Assembly (NCBI RefSeq): GCF_003233655.1
Contig: NZ_CP029833.1
Location: 62,001 to 126,000 of the forward strand
Length of the DNA: 64,000 bases
Direction of reading: 5' to 3'
Origin: Azospirillum ramasamyi
GTDB lineage: Bacteria; Pseudomonadota; Alphaproteobacteria; Azospirillales; Azospirillaceae
Below the pieces are notes generated by a model. It saw only the letters and a program-made list of their open reading frames with translations. It had not been told where the DNA came from and made no database searches. This document shows, in pieces, positions 34,149-44,804 of the stretch (position 1 is its first letter; each line of letters starts with the position of its first letter). The translations under genes and the position numbers were made by a program.

Positions 34149-34925
34149 TCAGCGGGCCGCGAGGTCCCGTTCCCACCCGGCGGGCTGGAGCCCCGACACC
34201 TCCAGCAGCAGCTTGCTGAGGATCGCGTCGGCGAAGGCGTCGAAGTCGCGGGCGGGGACCAGGAAGGCGCCGGGGCCGCCGATGACATGGTCACGGTAAT
34301 AGCCCTCCAGGTCGTTCGGCGCCGCCCCGCCCCACGGATTGGGCCGGTCGTTCAGGATCGGCAGCCCGTTGATGGTGATGCCCCGCGCGACGGCGGCGTC
34401 GCGCGCCTCCTCCACCGGACGGCCCCGGTTGTTCTCGCCGTCGCCCGACACGTCGATGACCAGCCGCGTGCCCTCGAACCCATTGTTCTCGAACTGTGGG
34501 ACGGCAAAGTCGATGGCGGCGCTGATGGAGGTCCATTGCTCCGTCATCATCGGCGCCTCCGCCACCATGCCGGCGAAGCGTTCGATGCTGGGCGTATCGC
34601 TCAGTTCGGTCCAGCCGACGACGGTGTGCTGGTGGCTCTCCCCCGCCCATTCTACATAGGTGGCGGCGATGCGGCCGAAGGGACCGCCGCGGATCGCCGC
34701 CTGCACCTTCGGATTCAGCAGCGCCTGGACATAGCCGTTGCGCTGGAGCTTCGCCTCGTCCGGGTCGACGCTGCCGGACACGTCCACCGCCAGGATCAGT
34801 TCCAGATCCACCGGCGTCTGGGCTGCGGCCGGTGCCGCGGGCAAGGACAGGCATAAGGACGTGAGGATCAGGACGCAGGCCGGGAGGCCGGCAAGGAGTT
34901 GGGCCAAAAGACGGTATGCACGCAT
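34149..34925 (-). CDS. DUF1194 vWA-like secreted protein
   Basis: A 258-residue exported protein. The signal peptide (MRAYRLLAQLLAGLPACVLI and on to PAAAQ near residue 36) is followed by a von Willebrand A-type fold with an intact metal site start, VDVSGSVD (Asp48, Ser50, Ser52), and the second site DVSGDGENNRG. This layout is the DUF1194 family, conserved in alphaproteobacteria; a metal-dependent binding role in the periplasm is expected but no partner is known. Confidence 0.85.
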   Translation of the reverse strand: MRAYRLLAQLLAGLPACVLILTSLCLSLPAAPAAAQTPVDLELILAVDVSGSVDPDEAKLQRNGYVQALLNPKVQAAIRGGPFGRIAATYVEWAGESHQHTVVGWTELSDTPSIERFAGMVAEAPMMTEQWTSISAAIDFAVPQFENNGFEGTRLVIDVSGDGENNRGRPVEEARDAAVARGITINGLPILNDRPNPWGGAAPNDLEGYYRDHVIGGPGAFLVPARDFDAFADAILSKLLLEVSGLQPAGWERDLAAR

Positions 34926-35388
34926 ACGCACCCCCTTCGCCACGGCTGTCCGGACGCCTGGCCTCGGACGAAGGACTGAGGATTGGTATGCGAACGGTCC
35001 CTGTCCATGCCTTGCCGGGCGATTCCCGCCGCAACAGAGGGCCAAGGCGGAGTACTCCGCCGCCGCCGCGACCCGGAATGACCGGCGCCATCCGTGGCTG
35101 AGTCACTGTTAATGGGTGAAAAAAGCCCGATCGCCTGCACAGCTCAAGCCGTAAGGGGCAATCCGACCGGCGTATCCGCCGCGCCCGTTTCCGTCCGGCA
35201 GATCATGTCCGCATAAGCTTCGACGCATCGCCAGACCACCGGCGCCCGACGGGTCCTGGGGGGCTTGTCCTGAACCCGCACCGGCAGGCATGGCTGAGTT
35301 TCGCCGCCACCGCTTGCGGCGGAACCGCGCGCATGCTGCTGTGGTGCAGCCGATTGTTGCTTACCCCCCGTTGTCGAGGCACCAGACC
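34926..35388. other. 463-bp intergenic region between divergent genes
   Basis: No convincing gene is seen in the space between the divergent DUF1194 and LysE-type genes. Short frames exist on both strands but none has a good ribosome site or composition. It must hold the two promoters; no known operator pattern was recognised. Confidence 0.5.
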
Positions 35389-36024
35389 ATGACGTGGCAG
35401 ACGCTCGCCTTCTTCTTTGCCACCGCCTTCGTGATCTCGATGACGCCGGGGCCGAACATGCTGCTGGCGATGAGCCTGGGCCTGCGTTTCGGCGCACGGC
35501 GCGCCGCCTGGGGCGGGGCCGGCATGTGCGCGGCGCTGGCAGTGATGGCGGCACTGTCGGCCTTCGGGCTGGGCGCCCTGCTCTCCACCTCGGTGCTCGC
35601 CTTCGAGATCGTGCGCTGGGCCGGCGTGGCCTATCTGACCTGGCTCGGCATCGCCGCGTGGCGGGCGCCGGTGGAACCGGCCGGCAGCCGCGACGCCGCG
35701 GCCTCGGCGACCGGCGAGGGGTCGGCGACGCGGCTGTTCCTGCGCGGCGCCCTGGTCGCCTTCAGCAACCCCAAGGCCCTGGTCTTCATGGGCGCCCTGT
35801 TCCCGCAATTCATCGACGCGGGCGCGCCGCTGGCGCCGCAACTGATCGCGCTGGTCGCCACCATGGTGGTGATCGAGTTCGGCTGGATCATGGCCTATGC
35901 CACCGGCGGCGACCGTCTGGCGGCGAAGCTGACGACGGTGTCGGCGGCGAGGTCCCTCAACCGGCTGACCGGCGGCCTGATGATCGGCGCCGGCGGACTG
36001 CTGGCGCTCGCCCGCAGGGTCTGA
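35389..36024 (+). CDS. LysE/RhtB family amino acid exporter
   Basis: Inner-membrane exporter for an amino acid or related small molecule such as homoserine lactone. The 211-residue product starts with the family motif FVISMTPGPNMLLAMSLGLRF (about 14-34, containing PGPN), has six hydrophobic helices, FLRGALVAFSNPKALVFMGALFPQF in the middle and an AYATGGDRLA tail motif. Substrate cannot be predicted. Confidence 0.92.
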   Translation: MTWQTLAFFFATAFVISMTPGPNMLLAMSLGLRFGARRAAWGGAGMCAALAVMAALSAFGLGALLSTSVLAFEIVRWAGVAYLTWLGIAAWRAPVEPAGSRDAAASATGEGSATRLFLRGALVAFSNPKALVFMGALFPQFIDAGAPLAPQLIALVATMVVIEFGWIMAYATGGDRLAAKLTTVSAARSLNRLTGGLMIGAGGLLALARRV

Positions 36025-36062
36025 CGCCCCTCCCCGCTCCCCTCCGTTTTCCGCAAAGAAAA

Positions 36063-36086
36063 AGGGCCGCGCAAATGCGCGGCCCT
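36063..36086. terminator. Hairpin after LysE-type gene
   Basis: A perfect 11-bp stem beginning AGGGCCGCGCA and closing over AA. Its T-run (TTTTTCTTT) lies on the minus-strand side, so it is a better terminator in that direction, but no minus-strand gene is known there. It is 38 bp after the LysE-type stop. Confidence 0.65.
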
Positions 36087-36272
36087 GCAGTTTAGGGAGG
36101 AAACGCCCCGAGAATGGGCGAAGCCAAGATATGCTGCGCCGCACACGAACTGGTATTACCAATGCTGAATGGTAGCCATGCGTCGCGGGAATGGCCCCAT
36201 GCAGCAATATGCATTGTCAGCAATAAGCGCCGGATCCCGGTTACAGAAACCTCATAGAATCGCCCCGCTCGA

Positions 36273-36428
36273 GTCATCGCCCTGGCCTGGAAGCTGCTGC
36301 TGTCCACCGTGGCGGAGGGGTTGGAGACCGCCGAACGGCGGCATTGGCTGGCCGAATCCGGCTGCAGCGGCCCGCAGGGCTTTCTGATCTCGCCGCTCTC
36401 TCGGTCGATGCAGCCGAGACGATGGTGA
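36273..36428 (+). pseudogene. Relic of an EAL-domain phosphodiesterase
   Basis: Translates as a 51-residue piece with ALAWKLLLSTVAEGLETAER and GCSGPQGFLISPL, which matches the C-terminal end of c-di-GMP phosphodiesterase EAL domains (consensus VAEGVET...LGCDxxQGYLFxRPL). An in-frame TAG at 36255-36257 and the absence of the other EAL motifs upstream show that only this tail remains. No start codon or ribosome site is evident. It lies in a 721-bp gene-poor gap whose right part (about 36480-36745) is markedly AT-richer. Confidence 0.7.
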
Positions 36429-36691
36429 TGCCCGCCCTGACCCATGGCGAGGCGTGGCCACTGACGGCGTGAAGAGAACGGGAACCAAGAAACAGCTTGG
36501 ACTCGGCAAAAATGAAATAGAGTTTCATTCCTCGATCCCTGTCATTCACAAGTTTTCAGCCTATTTCCGCACAGAACTGCCGATATTCGCCCAGCCATTC
36601 TCATCAGGATGGACAGATATTCCGGACGGACAATTGCGGCGCTGGACAACCCCTCCTTATGAGTATTTTCAAATAAGAAAAATGCGACCGC

Positions 36692-36713
36692 ATGGGAACA
36701 TATCGTCTCCCAT
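36692..36713. promoter_or_regulatory. Dyad upstream of CoA-transferase
   Basis: ATGGGA and TCCCAT form an inverted repeat with 10 bases between, ending 33 bp before the ATG of the CoA-transferase gene. It lies in an AT-rich leader and could be an operator or an mRNA hairpin; no regulator is assigned. Confidence 0.35.
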
Positions 36714-36745
36714 TCGCCAAAAAGCACTCATAAAAGGAACGCCCG

Positions 36746-38254
36746 ATGTACCGAGATCGCATTCGCCTGAAGTCGCTGTGGGGCAAGGTTGTGCCGCCGG
36801 AAGAGGCCGCCTTGCTGATCAAGGACGGCATGACCGTGGGCATGAGCGGCTTCACCCGGTCCGGCGACGCAAAAGCGGTGCCGCTGGCCTTGGCCGAACG
36901 CGCCGAGTCCGAAAAGCTGAAGATCACCCTGATGACCGGCGCCTCGCTGGGCAACGACATCGACCGCATCCTGACGGAGGCCGACGTTCTGGCGCGCCGC
37001 CTGCCCTTCCAGGCCGACCCGGTGCTGCGCAAGGCGATCAACCGCGGCGAGGTGATGTTCGTCGATCAGCATCTGTCGGAAACGGTGGAGTTGCTGCGCT
37101 CGCGCCAGATGGGACCGGTCGACGTCGCGGTGATCGAGGCCTGCGCCATCACCGAGACCGGCGGCATCGTGCCGACCACCTCGATCGGCAATTCGGCGAC
37201 CTTCGCCATCCTGGCCGAGAAGGTCATCGTCGAGCTGAACCTGACCCAGCCGCTGGAGCTGGAGGGGATGCACGACGTCTATATCCCGACCCGTCGCCCC
37301 TTCCGAGAGCCGATCCCGGTGATGACGACGGAAAGCCGCGCCGGCCTGCCGTACATCCCGATCGACCCCTCGAAGATCGCGGCCATCGTGGTGACGCGCA
37401 AGCAGGACAGCTCCGCCAACATCCTGCCGCCGGACGCCGAAACCAACGCCATCGCCGGCCACCTGATCGATTTTCTCGGCTGGGAGATCAAGCAGGGCCG
37501 GCTCAGCCACTCGCTGGCGCCGCTCCAGGCCGGCATCGGAACCATCGCCAACTCGGTGCTGCACGGGCTGATCGACGGGCCGTTCCACGACCTGACCATG
37601 TACAGCGAGGTTCTGCAGGACAGCACCTTCGAACTGTTCGACGCCGGCAAGCTGAATTTCGCGTCGGGCTCCTCGATCACGCTCAGCGCCGCGAAATACG
37701 CCGAGGTTCTGCCGAAGATCGGCTCCTACAAGGGCCGGCTGCTGCTGCGCCCGCAGGAGATTTCCAACCATCCGGAGGTGATCCGCCGCCTGGGCATCAT
37801 CGGCATCAACACGGCGCTGGAGTTCGACATCTACGGCAACGTCAACTCCACCCATGTCAACGGCACGCAGATGATGAACGGCATCGGCGGTTCCGGCGAC
37901 TTCGCCCGCAACAGCTACCTCTCCATCTTCGTCACCAAGTCTCTGGCCAAGGGCGGCGCCATCTCCAGCGTCGTGCCGATGGTCAGCCATGTCGACCACA
38001 ACGAACATGACGTGGACATCCTGGTGACGGAGGTCGGTCTGGCCGATCTGCGCGGACTGGCGCCGCGCGAACGGGCGGAAACCATCATCCGCAACTGCGT
38101 CCATCCCAGCTACCGCGAGTTGGCGGCCGACTATCACCGCCGGGCGCTTCAGCGCGGCGGCCACACCCCGCATCTTCTGGAGGAGGCCTTCGCCTGGCAC
38201 CTCCGCTTCCAGCAGACCGGCAGCATGTTGCCGACGACGACGCCCGCCGAATAG
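36746..38254 (+). CDS. Acetyl-CoA hydrolase/succinate CoA-transferase family protein
   Basis: Transfers CoA between acyl groups, most likely succinyl-CoA:acetate CoA-transferase as in AarC/SCACT proteins. The 502-residue product fits that family in length. It has MSGFTRSGDAKAVPLALAE near the start (about 33-51), GGIVPTTSIGNS, the catalytic Glu region INTALEFDIYGNVNSTHVNG and the glycine motif MMNGIGGSGDFARNSYLS. It starts MYRDRIRLKSLWG after AAAGGAACGCCCG. It is monocistronic, with a palindrome after it. Confidence 0.9.
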   Translation: MYRDRIRLKSLWGKVVPPEEAALLIKDGMTVGMSGFTRSGDAKAVPLALAERAESEKLKITLMTGASLGNDIDRILTEADVLARRLPFQADPVLRKAINRGEVMFVDQHLSETVELLRSRQMGPVDVAVIEACAITETGGIVPTTSIGNSATFAILAEKVIVELNLTQPLELEGMHDVYIPTRRPFREPIPVMTTESRAGLPYIPIDPSKIAAIVVTRKQDSSANILPPDAETNAIAGHLIDFLGWEIKQGRLSHSLAPLQAGIGTIANSVLHGLIDGPFHDLTMYSEVLQDSTFELFDAGKLNFASGSSITLSAAKYAEVLPKIGSYKGRLLLRPQEISNHPEVIRRLGIIGINTALEFDIYGNVNSTHVNGTQMMNGIGGSGDFARNSYLSIFVTKSLAKGGAISSVVPMVSHVDHNEHDVDILVTEVGLADLRGLAPRERAETIIRNCVHPSYRELAADYHRRALQRGGHTPHLLEEAFAWHLRFQQTGSMLPTTTPAE

Positions 38255-38271
38255 GACCCCTCGAAAACGGG

Positions 38272-38295
38272 CGGGCCGCGGAATTCCGCGGCCCG
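38272..38295. terminator. 24-bp perfect palindrome between convergent genes
   Basis: Arms CGGGCCGCGG and CCGCGGCCCG surround AATT. It lies 17 bp after the CoA-transferase stop and 20 bp before the end of the small minus-strand gene. No T-run follows on either strand, so it is terminator-like rather than a classic intrinsic terminator. Confidence 0.6.
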
Positions 38296-38315
38296 TCCCC
38301 GTTACCCGTATGCTG

Positions 38316-38501
38316 TTACACGCTCTGCCCGCCATTGCTCTCCATGTAGAGAAGCAACGCCGGATAATAGTGCTTACGCTCGGACGAAATCTTCTCGCAG
38401 AAGCGCCGGGCGGCACCGCTCTTGAGCCATTCCTCAAGCTGGCCGTTCTCCCGTTTTTCCGCGATGATGGTATCGATCGCGTCCAGAATTTTGTGAATCA
38501 C
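38316..38501 (-). CDS. Small charged protein, function unknown
   Basis: A 61-residue protein beginning MIHKILDAIDTIIAEKRENG with alternating acidic and basic residues and one Cys. Its composition and higher AT content look like a real small gene rather than an overlap. The start is a GTG with only a weak ribosome site. No family is recognised; it could be a small regulator or toxin-antitoxin partner, but nothing proves either. Confidence 0.5.
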   Translation of the reverse strand: MIHKILDAIDTIIAEKRENGQLEEWLKSGAARRFCEKISSERKHYYPALLLYMESNGGQSV

Positions 38502-38727
38502 CTCAGGCCTCGTCTTATGAACGTCGGAGCGACGTCTTCGTCACTCTTGAGTTCTATTATGGCCCTGTTGACGGTCAATGGCCCTGCGTTCTGGGAATGG
38601 CTGCGGTTTGCAAGGCACAACACGAACGAAGTGAGGGCATTGCCGACAGCCTGCGTTGAAGCTTCAACTCTCTCATGCGTCACTCCCACGAAGGCGGGGA
38701 TGACTTCCGATAGGCCTCGCCTCCCCC

Positions 38728-39447
38728 TCACGCCCTTTCCCGCTCCTCCTCCGGTGGGCGCAGGACCTGACCGGTGGGGCACAGGCGCAACAGCACGCAG
38801 CGGTCGCAGGCCGGCGCCTGATGGTAGCAGCAGCGCTGGCCATGCAGCATCATGACCTCGTGGTTGTCGTAGACCTGCTGGGCATCCCAATCCTCGGGCA
38901 ACTGCGCCGACAGCACGGCGTGGGAGGGGCCGACGGCGAGGCCGGCGGGGATCAGGCCGGTGTGTACGGCGACGCGGTGGTGGTGGCTGTCAACCGGCAG
39001 CGCCGCCTGCCGCAGGGTGGAAAAGCTCAGCACCGCCGCGCTGGTCTTCGGCCCCACCCCCGGCAACTCCTCCAGCCATGCGCGGGCGTCCGGCACCGGC
39101 ATGCCGGACAGCAGGTCGAGCGACAGGCTGCCGACCCGCTCGGTGATGCGGCGCAGGATGGCCTGGATGCGCGGCGCCTTCTGCTCCGGCCAGGTGACGC
39201 CGGCGATGGCCGCCTCGACCTCGGCGGCGGGCGCGTCGCGCACCGACTCCCAATCGGGCCAGCGGCGGCGCAAAGCCTTGAAGGCGGCGCCGGAGGCGGC
39301 GTTGCGGGTGCGGTGCGACAGCAGCGACGACACCAGTTCGCTCAGCGGGTCGAGGCTGTGGAAATAGGCGACCGGGCAGCCGTAGACGGTGCACAGCAGC
39401 CGGTGGATTTCGAGCGCCTTGTCGCGCAGCGCAGCGGGGTCGGTCAT
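38728..39447 (-). CDS. Endonuclease III-like HhH-GPD DNA glycosylase
   Basis: Base-excision repair glycosylase/AP lyase of the endonuclease III superfamily. The 239-residue product has the helix-hairpin-helix LEELPGVGPKTSAAVLSF with the catalytic Lys134, the Asp153 in PVDSHHHRVAVHTG and a C-terminal C-x6-C-x2-C-x5-C cluster for [4Fe-4S] (in CCYHQAPACDRCVLLRLC). It diverges from the classic Nth in its N-terminal part (MTDPAALRDKALEIHRLLCT), so it may be a paralogue with different damage preference. It lies 66 bp downstream of the hybrid kinase, same strand. Confidence 0.9.
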   Translation of the reverse strand: MTDPAALRDKALEIHRLLCTVYGCPVAYFHSLDPLSELVSSLLSHRTRNAASGAAFKALRRRWPDWESVRDAPAAEVEAAIAGVTWPEQKAPRIQAILRRITERVGSLSLDLLSGMPVPDARAWLEELPGVGPKTSAAVLSFSTLRQAALPVDSHHHRVAVHTGLIPAGLAVGPSHAVLSAQLPEDWDAQQVYDNHEVMMLHGQRCCYHQAPACDRCVLLRLCPTGQVLRPPEEERERA

Positions 39448-39513
39448 GACAACCGACAACAGACGAAGCCGTAAGGCGTTACCGGTAAATCATCGGCCCG
39501 CTTCCCTGTCCCG

Positions 39514-41352
39514 CTACCCCACCAGCCCGGACATCACCGCGCGCAGCTGCGCCGGCTTCACCGGCTTGTTCAGCACCAGACAGCCCGCCGCCTTGGCCTC
39601 GTCGGCCAGTTCCGGCGTGCGGTTGGCGGTGACGATCACCGCCGGCAGGATGCGGCCGCAGGCGGCGCGCAGCCGCGCCACCTCGTTGACGCCCAGCGCC
39701 CCGTCGTCGAGGTGATAATCGGCGATCAGCAGGTCGGGCGGCTGCGGCATGCCGGACAGCAGGGCCAGCGCCTCGTCGCCGTTGGTGGCCGACACCACGT
39801 CGCAGGCCCAGCCGCGCAGCAGCGCCTCCATCCCCGCCACCACCGCCGGCTCGTTGTCCAGCACCAGCACCGAGGTTCCGGCCAGCCGGTTGGTCATCGG
39901 CCGGGCGGCGACGCTGGCCGGGCGCACGGCGCGGCGCTCGGTGCCGCGCGGCACGGTGACGGCGAAGACCGAACCGCGGCCCGGCTCCGACCGCACGGTG
40001 ACGGGGTGGTCCAGCATGCGGGCGACGCGGTCGACGATGGCGAGCCCCAGCCCCATGCCGCGGTCGCGCCCCTTGGTGACGGGGGTGTCGAGGCGGCGGA
40101 ACTCCTGGAAGATCTCGGCGATCCTGTCGCGCGGGATGCCGGGGCCGTTGTCCCACACCTCGATGCGGATGCCGTCGCCGGTCCGGCGGCAGCCGACCAC
40201 CACCCGGCCGCCCTGGACGTAGCGCAGCGCATTCGACAGGAAGTTCTGCACGATCCGGCGCAGCAGCCGCATGTCGCTGCGCACCACCGCCCCCGTTCCA
40301 ACCACCTTCAGATCGATGCCGCGTTCCGCCGCCACGGCGGCATATTCGGTGGCGAGCGGCGCCAGGATGCCGCGCAGCGGGAAGTCGGTGACCTCCGGCG
40401 TCACCGCCCCGGCGTCGAGCTTGGAGATGTCCAGCAGCGCCGACAGCAGATCCTCCACCGACGCCAAGGCCACGTCGATGTTCTCCACCAGTTCGATGTT
40501 GCCGGCCGGCTGCTCCAGGTCGGCCAGCGCCGAGACGAACAGGCGGGCGGCGTTCAGCGGCTGCAACAGGTCGTGGCTGGCGGCGGCGATGAAGCGGGTC
40601 TTCGACAGATTGGCCTGATCGGCCTGGGATTTCGCCTGCTGAAGCTGGTCGTTCAGCATCATCAGGGCGGATTTCTCCGCCTGTTCGGAGGCGCGCCGCC
40701 GCTCCTCCTCGTGCTTGATGACGGTGATGTCTGTGTAGACGCCGACGATGCCGCCGTCGCGGGTGCGCCGCTCGTTCACCTGGATCCAGCGTCCGTCCGA
40801 CAGCCGGTTCAGGAAGACGCCCTTCAGGTCGTGGCGGTGCTCCATCCGCTCGCGCAGCCAGACGTCGGGCGGCGGCTCGCTGACCGCGCCGGCGGCGGCG
40901 ACCATGGCGACCAGATCGTTGAAGCGGATGCCGGCCTGGATGCGCCCCGCCACCGAGGGCCAGTAGGACAGGTATTTGCGGTTGCACAGCACCAGCCGGT
41001 CGGCGGAGTCGAACAGGGCGAACCCCTCGTTCACCGACTCGATCGCCTCGAACAGGCGGGTGCGCATGGTGTCCGCCAGCTCCTTGGCGCGGGCGATGGC
41101 GCGGTTGCTGTCCTCCAGCTTGTGCAGGGCGCGCTCCAGCTCCAGCGTGCGCTCCCGGATCTTCTGCTCCAGCACGATGGCGGTCTGGAACAGCGAGAAG
41201 GCGCCGCCCTGGAAGTCCATCGACCGCTCGACGCGGTCCATCAGCACCTTGTTGATGCGCTGGAGCTTGGCGTTCTCGCGCTCCAGCTCGGCGATGCGGT
41301 CGGCGGGATCGCTCGTCCGGGCGGTCAGGCTGCGGGTGGGGATGCCGGCCAT
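39514..41352 (-). CDS. PAS-containing hybrid sensor histidine kinase
   Basis: A 612-residue soluble hybrid kinase with no membrane segments. Order: coiled coil (20-95), PAS domain with PAS-7 features (about 96-215: FEAIESVNEGFALFDSADRL), histidine kinase with His260 in AAASHDLLQPL, ATPase motifs WDNGPGIP (400-407) and GMGLGLAI (432-439), and a C-terminal receiver (494-612) with Asp545 in LLIADYH. This architecture (NahK/ErcS-like) is known to sit beside FIST-domain proteins and control alcohol oxidation in pseudomonads, which fits the FIST gene 3 bp upstream and the aldehyde dehydrogenase behind it. No separate response regulator is nearby. Confidence 0.92.
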   Translation of the reverse strand: MAGIPTRSLTARTSDPADRIAELERENAKLQRINKVLMDRVERSMDFQGGAFSLFQTAIVLEQKIRERTLELERALHKLEDSNRAIARAKELADTMRTRLFEAIESVNEGFALFDSADRLVLCNRKYLSYWPSVAGRIQAGIRFNDLVAMVAAAGAVSEPPPDVWLRERMEHRHDLKGVFLNRLSDGRWIQVNERRTRDGGIVGVYTDITVIKHEEERRRASEQAEKSALMMLNDQLQQAKSQADQANLSKTRFIAAASHDLLQPLNAARLFVSALADLEQPAGNIELVENIDVALASVEDLLSALLDISKLDAGAVTPEVTDFPLRGILAPLATEYAAVAAERGIDLKVVGTGAVVRSDMRLLRRIVQNFLSNALRYVQGGRVVVGCRRTGDGIRIEVWDNGPGIPRDRIAEIFQEFRRLDTPVTKGRDRGMGLGLAIVDRVARMLDHPVTVRSEPGRGSVFAVTVPRGTERRAVRPASVAARPMTNRLAGTSVLVLDNEPAVVAGMEALLRGWACDVVSATNGDEALALLSGMPQPPDLLIADYHLDDGALGVNEVARLRAACGRILPAVIVTANRTPELADEAKAAGCLVLNKPVKPAQLRAVMSGLVG

Positions 41353-41355
41353 GGC

Positions 41356-42549
41356 TTAGCGCCCTCCGATGGCGACGCCCGTGAAGGTCTGGTTGACGTG
41401 CATGCCGTTCACCTGTTCACCGTAGGCGCAGAATCCGACAACCCGATGGCGCGCCAGCCGTTCCGACATGACGGCGTTCAATTGCCGCTGCTCCATCTCC
41501 AGCCGGCGCAGGATGCAGTCGCAGCCGAGGATCAGGTCGGGGGCGCCGACCTCCGCCTCGATGCCCTCGATCAGCCCGTCGAAGTTGGCGACCGGATCGA
41601 CCCCCTCCGCCACGGTCAGGACGATGCCCTCGTCGATGGCGCAGAAGAAGGTCAGGCTCTCGTCGTCGTTCACCTTCTGGATGGAGCGGACATGGTACTG
41701 GCCGCCGACCCGCACCACCACCGGGTGGGAGGCGAAGATCATCGGGGTCAGCGGCTCCCCCTCCAGCCCGACCAGCCGGGCGTATTCGCGGCCCGCCGGC
41801 TCGGCATTGATCTCGTGGACGATGCGGTGCTGCGGGTCGGCGCCGGTGACCACCATCTTGCGGTCGGAGCTGACGAAATGCTGGGTGCGGAAGACGGTGA
41901 AGGGCCGCGTCGTGGTGAACAGCGCCACCACCGCCGCGTTGGGGTGGAAGGCGCCCTCATGCAGGACGAAGGTGCGTTCGAAATGCAGGTCGTCGCCGGC
42001 CGAGGCGCCGAACAGCGGGATGTCGATCAGCGCGTTGTGCAGCGCGCTGACCACCGTCTCCTCGCTCATCGACAGCCCGTCGATCAGCAGCATGGCGAAG
42101 CTGCGGGCCTCCTCGCCCAGCGGCACCGGGCGCGACGCCATCGCCCGGTCGCGGCGCGACAGCAGGGACCGGGCGATGGCGGTGCTGTCGGCGATCTCGA
42201 AACGGTCGACATGGTCGACCAGCGCGGTGACGATGGAAAAGTCCTCGCTCGGGAAGCCCACCGCCACCATCGCGTTGGTGGTGTAGCCGCCGGGGCCGAT
42301 CTCCCCCGCCGTGGTGCAGCCGATCACCGGCACCATGCCGAACTCCGCCGCCAGCGCGTCGGCCAGCGCCTGCCTGTCATAGCTCGGCGCGCAGAAGACG
42401 ACCGCCAGTTCCAGAGCCGCGTCGCCCAGCCCGGCGCGCAGCTCCCTTGCGGCGTCGGCGGGGCGTTCGGCATGGCTGACGGCGCGCGGCATGCCGTCGC
42501 CGGCCGCCGTTCCCGCAGGCGTCTTTATCGATCTGTCCTTTGCGGACAT
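41356..42549 (-). CDS. FIST-domain sensory protein
   Basis: A 397-residue protein with FIST N and FIST C domains, sensory modules proposed to bind small ligands such as amino acids. Recognisable parts are GDAALELAVVFCAPSYDRQA (about 42-61), VIGCTTAGEIGPGGY (FIST N signature), FGASAGDDLHF and FTGVAIGGR. No membrane helices, so it is cytoplasmic. It starts ATG MSAKDRS and its stop is 3 bp before the hybrid kinase start, so the two surely work as a pair: FIST as ligand receptor feeding the kinase. Confidence 0.92.
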   Translation of the reverse strand: MSAKDRSIKTPAGTAAGDGMPRAVSHAERPADAARELRAGLGDAALELAVVFCAPSYDRQALADALAAEFGMVPVIGCTTAGEIGPGGYTTNAMVAVGFPSEDFSIVTALVDHVDRFEIADSTAIARSLLSRRDRAMASRPVPLGEEARSFAMLLIDGLSMSEETVVSALHNALIDIPLFGASAGDDLHFERTFVLHEGAFHPNAAVVALFTTTRPFTVFRTQHFVSSDRKMVVTGADPQHRIVHEINAEPAGREYARLVGLEGEPLTPMIFASHPVVVRVGGQYHVRSIQKVNDDESLTFFCAIDEGIVLTVAEGVDPVANFDGLIEGIEAEVGAPDLILGCDCILRRLEMEQRQLNAVMSERLARHRVVGFCAYGEQVNGMHVNQTFTGVAIGGR

Positions 42550-42684
42550 GGCTTCCCCCCGCGCCTCCCGCTCCGTCCGCGGAGGCGATCCGGCAAGGGT
42601 ACTCCAGGGATGGCGGCGGGCAAGGCCAATCCGCGGGCCGGTGAAGGAGGACATGGTTGAGGATGGCTCCCCGCTGAGGGTCTG

Positions 42685-43080
42685 TCAGAGCATGTTTGCA
42701 GGTTGCGGATCGGAAAGCCCCGCCAATTCCTCATCCGTGAACAGGCGGGCCTTGGCGGTGAAGCGCACGCCGTCCGGCGCCTCCAGCGAGAAGCCGCCGC
42801 CGCGCGCCTGGATAACGTCCAGGATGACCTGGGTGTTGCGCCACCATTGGAAGGTGTCCTCGCCCATGCAGAAGGGCGCCCCGGCGACGGTGCCGAGGCG
42901 AAGGTCACGCTCGCCCAGCCGGAACTCCCCGAGCGGCAGGCAGAGCGGCGCCGACCCGTCGCAGCAGCCGCCCGACAGGTGCAGCATCAGCGGTCCGTGC
43001 TTGGCCGCCAGGCGGTCCAGCAGGGCGATGGCCTCGGGGGTGGCGATGACGCGGTCGGTCGGCGCGGAGACGGCTGGCAT
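42685..43080 (-). CDS. DUF779 family protein
   Basis: A 131-residue protein of DUF779, a family nearly always encoded next to aldehyde dehydrogenases and of unknown role. The core motif is MLHLSGGCCDGSAPLCLP (about 32-49) with a vicinal Cys pair, followed by WWRNTQVILDVIQARGGGFSLEAP. The Cys residues suggest a metal or redox role, by inference. It lies 91 bp downstream of the aldehyde dehydrogenase gene, with an intrinsic terminator between, and 135 bp upstream of the FIST gene on the same strand. Confidence 0.9.
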   Translation of the reverse strand: MPAVSAPTDRVIATPEAIALLDRLAAKHGPLMLHLSGGCCDGSAPLCLPLGEFRLGERDLRLGTVAGAPFCMGEDTFQWWRNTQVILDVIQARGGGFSLEAPDGVRFTAKARLFTDEELAGLSDPQPANML

Positions 43081-43119
43081 GGTGGTCCTTTATCATGAAA
43101 CCACGCGCGGAAAGAAAAA

Positions 43120-43142
43120 GGCCGGGGGACGCGCCCCCGGCC
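43120..43142 (-). terminator. Intrinsic terminator between aldehyde dehydrogenase and DUF779
   Basis: On the minus strand a GC stem of 9 bp (GGCCGGGGG with CCCCCGGCC) and five-base loop is followed by CTTTTTCTTT. It is 29 bp after the aldehyde dehydrogenase stop. DUF779 downstream would be expressed by read-through or from its own promoter. Confidence 0.85.
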
Positions 43143-43171
43143 CAGGTTTGCCCGATAGGGAGGAGCAGGGC

Positions 43172-44692
<1,521 letters not shown>

Positions 44693-44804
44693 TGGGCCGT
44701 TCCTCTCAGTGTGGCGAGCCGGTCAGGTTCCCGGTCCGGCGCGTTTGTCGGCGCCATTCAGCCACTCTTGGAGGCGGAGGGTAAATTGTACTATGGAAGG
44801 AGAC

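Noticed and set aside
34926..35388. Minus-strand frame of 60 codons at 35109-35291
   Set aside because: Gly/Ala/Arg-rich with no ribosome site; treated as a chance frame in GC-rich DNA.
38502..38727. Possible gene between the 61-residue protein and the endonuclease III-like gene
   Set aside because: Frames in this 226-bp gap are short, lack ribosome sites and resemble no family.
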